From NCBI GenBank assembly GCA_011037195.1, contig JAAEAF010000389.1, positions 1 through 64,000 of the forward strand: a stretch of 64,000 nt of DNA, written 5' to 3'. Source of the DNA: Triatoma infestans. Taxonomy: Eukaryota; Arthropoda; Insecta; Hemiptera; Reduviidae. The notes beneath the pieces are model-generated. The model had not been told where the DNA came from. It searched no databases and was given only the letters and a program-made list of their open reading frames with translations. The translations under genes were made by a program, and so were the position numbers. Shown here piece by piece: positions 56,770 to 64,000 of the stretch (its first letter is position 1; each line of letters begins with the position of its first letter).

Positions 56770-57400
56770 AATTCTGGTGTGAAACAATAACTCGACTTTC
56801 CCTTAAATTAATTAATACAAATTAATCACGAAACATTTAGCTGGGCTGGCTATAATAATGGTGGTGGGTCAGGTATCCAAGTAAATGCACCCCTTATGTG
56901 GAGTACTCAATGTCAAAATCAGAAGCGCCTACATATTTAAATTTAAACTAACTGACAGACCTTCGATATCTCTCTAATACCAAGTTTTTAGAAAAATCGT
57001 TTCTGATAAGAGTGATACGTTTCCTTTTTATGCAGCGAGCATTCCAAGGTTAAAGAAAATCGTTGTAAACATTTTCGAGAAAATTCCAAAAACTGAAAAA
57101 CCTATTCTGTAAAATATTTCCGGTAAACCGATTTTCCGGTAAATCTGTAGTACTTCCGGTAAACCGATTTTCTTCAAAACTAGATTATATCAATGCTTCT
57201 AATGTGTATTAACTATTCCCCCAAAATCAATTTTCCCTGGAAAATATTCCAATAAAAGTATATTTATAAAGCATATGTCAACTAAACACTATTTATGCGT
57301 GTAGTTGATATATGAAGTTTAAAGAAAATCGCTGGTGCGGTTTTCGAGAAAATCAAGAAAAAATGAAAAAAAAAAAATATTGGATTCTTCCCCAAATCGG
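56770..57400 (+). repeat. Family A copy A6 (degraded)
   Basis: Starts AATTCTGGTGTGAAACAATAACTC; internal ACTTCCGGTAAACCGATTTTC and TTTAAAGAAAATCGCTGG motifs lie in order; there is no recognisable 3' hairpin. Confidence 0.6.
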
Positions 57401-57599
57401 AATAAACAGAATACAAAGTTTGAGGTTTCTGCGACTTCTCACAGTTATTGGATATTCATTGGTTTACCGAACTTATTAAGCAATAATCAGACATAACTAA
57501 ACCTAATCTAACACCCAGTGACTAACGCACGATATCAAGCGCTATATAAACACTACGTACCGCCAGACTATTTATGGACCAATGCCGATTGCTCTAAGC

Positions 57600-58120
57600 C
57601 AAGAGGGAATTTCAGTTTATGTAGAACATGGTATTAGAAGGCCAACGAATTATGGATGGTCCAATCCATTACATCTGGTAAACAATAAAGATGGACTACG
57701 CCGGTCACTGGAGATTATAGAAGGCTATAAATAATTGCACAGTGCCTGATAGATATCCATTCCCGAGAACTGAAGGTTTTACCTACATTTTAAAAGTAGC
57801 AAACATTTTTCAAAAATCTATCTATTCAAAGCTTACAAATATCAGTAGCAGATGGAAATAAAAAGAAAACTGCAATTATTATTACGCTATTCAGACTAGT
57901 GAGTTTAACGTCATGAGTTTCGGACTGCACAATATTTTAGAGTTATCAATACTGTTCTCTAGACTGGATTTCGTGTTTCCACTGGACGATATTCTGATAG
58001 CGTCAACATTCACAGAACATTATAATCATCTAAAATTAGCTTTAGAAAGATTAACTAAATATAAATATGGTCTCCGAATTTATATAACTAAATCAAGAAC
58101 GGACAAAATTAAAAGGCAGT
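57600..58120 (+). pseudogene. Ty3/Gypsy reverse transcriptase remnant
   Basis: Plus-strand pieces: EHGIRRPTNYGWSNPLHLV, then a damaged CGDYRRLN-like and PDRYPFPR-like region near 57740, then MSFGLHN (57913), LDFVFPLDDILIAS and EHYNHLKLALERLTKY.YGLRI. The catalytic box reads LDD with the Tyr of the family YLDD replaced or lost. The order is that of Gypsy reverse transcriptase. Stops and deletions between blocks make it inactive. It is followed at 58146 by an inverted family A copy. Confidence 0.82.
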
Positions 58121-58145
58121 AGTACCCCTTTGAAGGCCCATTTTC

Positions 58146-59106
58146 ACTTTCTCATAGTAAGAGGAAGTATTGTAATCGTGACAAATTTTCGATTACGAGT
58201 TTTCACGGGAAATATCCGTTTTTGGTCCCCTGAGGCCAAAATAGTGGTTTTTAGCACTTGGTCTGGTTGGGGGGGGGGGGTCATTTCTCATAAACGAAAA
58301 ATTGCAGAATGTTCAAACTTAATATTTCGTTAAAGTGCTACCAGGAGACCTGAGAATAAACATTTCGTAAAAATCGTTGAACCGGAAATACCTTGTTGAA
58401 TGATATTTTTCAGTTTTTTGAGATTTTCTCGAAAACGGCTCCAACGAGTTTGTTAAAACTTTATTTATCAACTACACATACAAAGAGCTACAAATTTTAT
58501 TTGAAACATTTCTCCGGAAAAATTCATTTAAGGGTACTTTTGGAGGAGGGGTGGGAACGCCCTATAAAGTGCTATTTCAGCTTATTACACAATTCTATCA
58601 TCTAATATCTAAATAGTATTAATTAGAATTAAGTATTGTCGAAATTCCGAGTTTGAAGAAAATCGGTTGAGCAAAGGCGTGTTTTTACTGAAAAGTTATG
58701 TTCATTTTTCTGCTATTTTCTCTAAAAGGCTCCAACAATTTTCTTTAAACTAAGCATGTAAACTAAACATATATAGAGCTACATCTTTTATTTGAAACAT
58801 TTCTACCGGTAAACTTTCTCTCGGAGGAGTGATGGGTTATGTATTCCTCTAAAGTGTACTTAGTTGATTATACAATTCTAACATTTAACAAAATTAATTA
58901 GAAATAAAAAGACTTCCAAAATTCGAGTTTCAAGAAAATTAGTAAACCGGAAGTGCATTTACTAAGCCTTTTTTTGAGTTTTCGCGAGTTTCTCCATAAA
59001 AATATCGACGAATTTCATTAAATTTTGTATGCTAACTATAAAAATTTATCAATTACAATCTTGTAAACTGCAGTAAGAGAAAGTTGTATGAGTGTTTCCA
59101 CCTTTT
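58146..59106 (-). repeat. Family A repeat copy A7 (inverted)
   Basis: On the minus strand it starts GGTGGAAACACTCATAC and CTTTCTCTTACTGCAG, has three block starts (ACTTCCGG-type near 58940, 58670, 58385) and ends with the hairpin ACTTCCTCTTACTATGAGAAAGT. It lies between two parts of a Gypsy element. Confidence 0.85.
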
Positions 59107-59738
59107 TTTTGTTATTTTGTATAGGAGCACAACAGCTAAGGTCCTTTGCACTTACTGTACTTATTCATTTATTCTTGTCTTTTTTTTTAACATAACTAAT
59201 TTACATTGAACTATTAAAATTTAAAACCTAATCCACATACACAAAGTTTCACTCAACGATCATTCTTCCTATTTACACAAGTGCCGAGGTACCAATCCCC
59301 GGCTGCAGGCCCGCCTTTCCAAGAATTACAGTGACTCCCAAGTGCAGTAGACTTATTAACGATTTTACCACTCCTGACTGGTATTGGTCCCTGCACTTCA
59401 TTCGTAACCAACTCTAAACCTACGTTATTCATACTAGTTAATAAATACATTCATCCAAATAAATACTATCACTCCATCTAAAAGAACCTAACCATACAAA
59501 ACTGACCACACTAACTTTTATACTTATATACATTATAGAGTAGAGTACTTGATATTCCTGTATTCCAGTTTACCCTAATCCTACTATGTACAATAAAAAT
59601 AATTTAATCGTCTGTATAAAAAGCAACCTACTAACAATATTTTAATTCAAAAAGAGCCATTTAAAAATGCTGAAATAAGACACTTTGTGTAGACACCCGA
59701 TGTTTAGTTAAAGAAAGACATGACAATATTATAAGATT

Positions 59739-59903
59739 AATGTAGAAGGAAAAGCTGTGATTGTGTCTACAGATCGATTGAAACCGATCTATCTTCTAGC
59801 AAGAAAGAAACAAAGAAGAGAGTTTACCGCCAAGTCAGTCCTCACTCTGCCTCATTCTCCTCAAAATTTAGACAAATCTCCGAGAAGATTGCAAAGACAC
59901 TAG
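59739..59903 (+). pseudogene. Ty3/Gypsy Pol C-terminal end
   Basis: An uninterrupted 54-residue frame NVEGKAVIVSTDRLKPIYLL ending at a TAG. INGKxxxVSIDRLKPAYL is the familiar C-terminal end of many Gypsy Pol proteins, after the integrase. Sequence to about 60130, with a purine-rich GACACGAGAGGGAGTAG, probably covers the polypurine tract and LTR start. Together with 57600-58120 it suggests one element interrupted by family A copy A7, though about 600 bp at 59107-59700 are not recognisable. Confidence 0.75.
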
Positions 59904-60237
59904 CGAGGGCATTCAATCCTCCACAGATGACCTTGCTGCATACCGGCTCGAGATGACTTGCAGTGTACAATGACTGTGTACTATTATAATTTAATTAGGT
60001 ATTTAGTTGACTGATATAATTGAATTTGTTTTAAATATTTCATTTTGTTTTAGTTCGGTCATTTGAATTTAATTTTGTATTAATTTAATAATTTCATTTT
60101 AACGTGACACGAGAGGGAGTAGTATAGGAGCGCCCAACTCTGAATGTAAAAAAATTTATTTAGTTGTTATAAAAATGCGATCAAAGTATTATAAGTTCAT
60201 ATTGCAATAATTAATGAAAGTTTTATAGGAAATAATT

Positions 60238-60371
60238 TTTTTTTTTTTAATTTAAGGCGCGTCAACATCTTGGCCATTTGCGCCTGGAGTCTTTTCAGTG
60301 CACTGCCAGCCTCCGGACAGTGTTCTCTCGTTACAGACAACATTGCCCATCGCCGGCCAGTAAGCTGTATT
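60238..60371 (-). repeat. SINE body fragment S4 (headless)
   Basis: Minus strand: TTACTGGCCGGCGATGGGCA to GTTGACGCGCCTTAAATT and an A-run. It is the body and tail of the SINE family without the tRNA-like head. Confidence 0.8.
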
Positions 60372-60589
60372 TATCAAATAAAAGAGATATTTATATTTGT
60401 GTAAGAAAATCATTAGAGCCGTTTTGGAGAAAATTTCAAAAATCAGAAAAATTTTAACAGATCTACGCCTACCTCTTAGTTTCTCTGTTAATAAGTATAT
60501 TAATAATCAAGTTCGAGCTTCATGGTTTTATTTTATGCTGTTAAAGCACACACACTACCGTAATCACACACGCACACATATGTATACAT

Positions 60590-60990
60590 ACAGGAATATA
60601 ATTCAGAAAACACCCCACCACTCCTACCGGTCTCAAGAAAATTTGGTGTCAAATGATGCAAACCGCTTGAAATTCCATCCAGCAGAATTTGCAAAATTAA
60701 CGCATTTCACGAAGGCTCAGCCCCCTCACCACTCCTAAATCATCAAGAAAACTAAGTATCAAGTGGGGCAAACCGCTTGAAAATCCGTCTGATATAATTC
60801 TATTATATTCTAATCACTATAGCTGCTAATTCGGCAGCTTTAGTCTCCAATTCTCTGGCGTCATTGGAGCCCGACCCTCACTCCTCTTATATTCTCAAGA
60901 AAATTCTGTGTTATATGATGCAACCCACTTGAAAATCTGTCCCAGTCGAATTTGCAATATTAACGATTTAACAAAAACATGACCGTTAAC
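60590..60990 (+). repeat. Imperfect dispersed repeat units, unidentified
   Basis: The motif order CAC(T)CCT, TCAAGAAAA, TGATGCAAACCGCTTGAAA, TCCGTC recurs three times (about 60622, 60732, 60876). The units are not adjacent at fixed spacing. A transposon terminal region is possible. Confidence 0.45.
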
Positions 60991-63141
60991 GGGACAAAAA
61001 TTAGCTAGTTTTTTGTAGATACAGAATAGACATAGGTATACTAGATTATTATAATATAAGAAAAATACTGAGTTTGAGCTTTCTATATTTTTTTTTAAAG
61101 GTATTTCCGATAAAAAACCAATTTGGATAATGTGATATGATTGCAATAAATCTTCCCAAAGCTCTAAGAGAAATTAAATTAGTGATTTTAACGCCAATCT
61201 TTATATTCGGTTAAAAATTTTATGTTATTTAACATGCTTCATGCTACAATATGTACTGGTGTTTAATGCAGCTTCCACTGTGATGAAGTTATACTTATTG
61301 GTGAAATGAGGTAAAACTGTATATATTTAGCACAAATGATCATTCATTTATACTGTTGGTAAATTAGAAACAATTTTCCGAACATCAGCCAAACAATAAT
61401 AAAGGCCCTTTTATTGAAGAATGGTTAATATGAAGCTGTTATCGTGTAGGGTAAGAAGAGAGCTAATTTCTTACTCCTTTTTTAAAAACTTTTTACAGGC
61501 GGCTCCTAGTTATGAATAATTTATGTAAATATGGTGGAATTTCATTCTTAGAATTTAATTTTCTCTCAAAATATTTCTGAAATAAAAATTGAAGTGTTTG
61601 GCTTCTGTCGCTTCAAATCGTTCACTACAACGTTCAAAATTCTGTATTGCTCTTTATGAAGTGTACTATTATAGTCAACTCGGTGTTAGGGATCCAAAAA
61701 AAGTTTGGCCTCTCGAGGAGTTTGTTTTATTTTCTGTTTGTAAACTTTAAGAAGTCTCCTACTTATTTACACCTATAATTCAACAAGAAATGGTTCTTAC
61801 CTCTGTTCAGAAATAATGAAGCAAAAATCAAAAAACACTCAAGAATCATTTATTGTAATTTAACGTAAATCGTCACTTGATTCGGTTACGAGGCTCATCT
61901 ATTTCGAGCATTTTGTTCCTCAACTTGCTCAATTCGATTCCTCAAAGTTGCAAAATGCTATAGATACTATTACATCATGGGAAATTCGCACTCTCACTGT
62001 AAGTGCACTTGCACATACTTAAAATTACCATTTTCTATTAAGACAAAAATCTCTGGTAAAAAATATTCAATACATAACATTAGTATAAATTTAAATTTAT
62101 TCAGAAAAAACATCTGCGACCACTGTCGTTTGAGCTTCTATGGCGAAAATCCTAATTCAATGATTCAAATTAATTGTAGCATATAATCTACAAGCGGTAA
62201 TAATCGCAGCACATAAACAAAAAAGGAATCAAATGTATACATATCAAATAATGTATTTAAATGAAAATTTGTTGTCTATGGTTTACCTCAAGAATCCTAT
62301 TAAAGCAATAACCATAATAAAAACATCCTAATAATAAAAAGAAAAAACATTATTTAAAACATTCTACAACACAAGACATTTTTGGACAAATATTCCATTT
62401 CATGCAATCTTATTGAGGAAAACGTACAATACCGGAGTGAAAAGCTAGAATTACCAAAATAGAAGTTACTGAAAACTGCCAAAAACAACCTAAAAGCTAA
62501 AGACCAAATCATGTATCTTCAGTCTTAACTTTCATTTCTCAAGAAGACAATTCTTTTCAAATCTACACGGGTTTTTCATCCTTTTTCTCCGATATATATA
62601 TTTTTTTATTTTAAATAGTATTAACATTAATTATCTAAAGGAAAAGATTTATTTTTGAACTGGTACTCTTAATTTTATACTTGCAAGCTATATATGTTTT
62701 TGGAAGTTAAATAAATCTTATTTGAAAAGTCCTTATCAAAATAATAAGCATCGAAAACTCCCCGCAAATCCCCATAATTTCAATTCAGATAAACCACTCG
62801 AGTTCAATTTCGCACTGAGAGCTACTCAGTTTTCAATTGAGGAGTGATAAGAACAAAAAAAAATTGCGAAAAGGAGACTATGATTTCTGAATATATGTTG
62901 ACTTTCAATTCACCACTAGTTACTATGTTCCGTAGATCTTTTATTTCATTGTAACGTAGCTGTAACAGTTTTGTTACATTATGAATATCTTACAATAAAG
63001 CAAATGTGCTTATACTGTGTTACAGAAAATTTTAGAAGGAAAGCTTTTTCCCACGTAAATTTCGTTGGACCTAACTAAAATTCTTGAAAATTTAAAGTAT
63101 TTTGTTTTAATATTTAATTTACTGTAATTTTCAATGTTCTA
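60991..63141. other. No gene recognised
   Basis: AT-rich DNA. The plus-strand ORF at 61977-62186 contains ICDHC but no complete zinc finger, and no splice context. Confidence 0.4.
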
Positions 63142-63142
63142 C

Positions 63143-63199
<57 letters not shown>
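63142..63199. repeat. (AAT)n microsatellite
   Basis: About 19 uninterrupted AAT units. Confidence 0.95.
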
Positions 63200-63200
<1 letters not shown>

Positions 63201-64000
63201 CATAAGAAATATCCATTGAGTTAAATATACTTGTAATATACATAATCTTATACAACAAAAGAGCTAGAATGCTACTTTTCGCTATTATCTGCAGAATACA
63301 CTACTTGTTGCGCTATACGCTCATTAATGATTAATACCCCTGACTTATTCACACTATTCTTCCTTGACATCATACCAAAAAATCTTACCTATAAAAGAAA
63401 CAACAAATTAGACAACTACACTTAAAAATGGGTACAAGATACTAATCGGGTTACTACAAAAATTATTTACCTTGTAAATGAAGTTATTAACATTTTTAAT
63501 TTTCTGCTTTTGTGGTCTAACTCCAGGTTAAAATCTCATTAAAGATCATCAATTTCATAATACAAGAAACGATAATTAAGAATTGAAGATATTAAAAATA
63601 CTACTTTTATTCTGCCTCATCGGATATTCCGATTCACATTGCTCCACAACTTTTGCCTTTTTTTCATTTTATAAGGCAACTTTTGCCTTTTTAATTTACA
63701 CTATAGATTACTACACAATCAAAACACAGAAACTAGGCATAACAGGACTAGGATCATTCACATAACCACATAACTGTTCTGCCACTGCCAACGTTACATG
63801 TGACCTACTTCACAGCCATGCTGCCAAGATAATAAAATCAATCTACAAGATTAACAAATTCAGAAATTAAACAAAACATTATTACAGTAGAAAATAGAGT
63901 AGCCTCAATTTTAGGTTCATAATTCATAATAGTTGTTGTATCCATGAACGTTTTTATTATATTAAACAATAATTAAGTTTTAACTCTAATTTTATTAATT
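63200..64000. other. No gene recognised
   Basis: AT-rich. CAACTTTTGCCTTTTT occurs twice within 40 bp near 63650, a small local duplication. Confidence 0.4.

Noticed and set aside
59253..59450. GC-richer minus-strand ORF of 65 codons
   Set aside because: No recognisable domain; lies between Gypsy pieces and is probably transposon-derived noise.
61977..62186. ORF with CTC and CDHC, considered as an extra zinc-finger exon
   Set aside because: No spaced His/Cys ligands, wrong strand relative to lola, no acceptor in the common phase.
1..64000. CRISPR-like arrays, prophage or bacterial operons
   Set aside because: No regularly spaced repeats with unique spacers; intron-bearing eukaryotic genes and eukaryotic transposons throughout.

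Overview
The window is AT-rich animal DNA, most likely from an insect. It carries part of one gene with a distinctively arthropod architecture (a lola-type array of alternative zinc-finger exons), one conserved metazoan gene (a ZNRF1/2-type E3 ubiquitin ligase), short spliceosomal exons with GT..AG borders, microsatellites, tRNA-derived SINEs and many decayed transposable elements. I could not fix the insect order. There are no operons, CRISPR arrays or intact long ORFs, and most ORFs longer than 60 codons fall inside repeats.

Left part (1-26,400): no host gene is recognisable. It holds a LINE RNase H remnant (1-757), several ~1 kb copies of a repeat called family A here (761-2376, 5064-6066, 11304-12271, 12510-13272, 17137-18118, 19641-20542), SINEs, a mariner remnant (~9 kb), a second LINE tail (16.1-16.6 kb), palindromic repeats containing hammerhead-ribozyme-like motifs (10.2, 14.1, 18.9 and 19.0 kb) and a BEL/Pao LTR retrotransposon on the minus strand (20,885-25,284). 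The BEL element is flanked by a direct repeat and lacks an integrase.

Middle (26,400-36,800): a plus-strand ZNRF-type gene, with three certain coding exons (26,879-26,974, 27,645-27,750, 31,694-31,751) and one possible upstream exon (26,435-26,528). Its last intron is swollen by a nested insertion: a decayed Ty3/Gypsy element on the minus strand, with a Helitron (29,540-31,422) inserted in its right LTR. About 5 kb after the gene stop holds nothing I recognise.

Right part (36,800-54,850): twelve intact minus-strand exons, each encoding one C2HC plus one C2H2 finger, each preceded by an acceptor AG in the same phase and each ending in its own stop codon. This is the 3' end of the BTB/zinc-finger gene longitudinals lacking (lola). 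The shared 5' exons, including the BTB domain, lie beyond 54.8 kb or outside the window. A tandem duplication (43,157-44,614 copied to 44,615-~45,757) left two broken copies of finger exons. From 54,850 to 64,000 I see intronic or intergenic DNA with family A copies, a Gypsy remnant interrupted by a family A copy, a SINE, an (AAT)n microsatellite and no further finger exon.

The least ordinary signals are the hammerhead-like cores in three unrelated-looking palindromic repeat families, the asymmetric terminal structure and ~300-bp internal periodicity of family A, and the birth and decay of alternative exons in the lola array.
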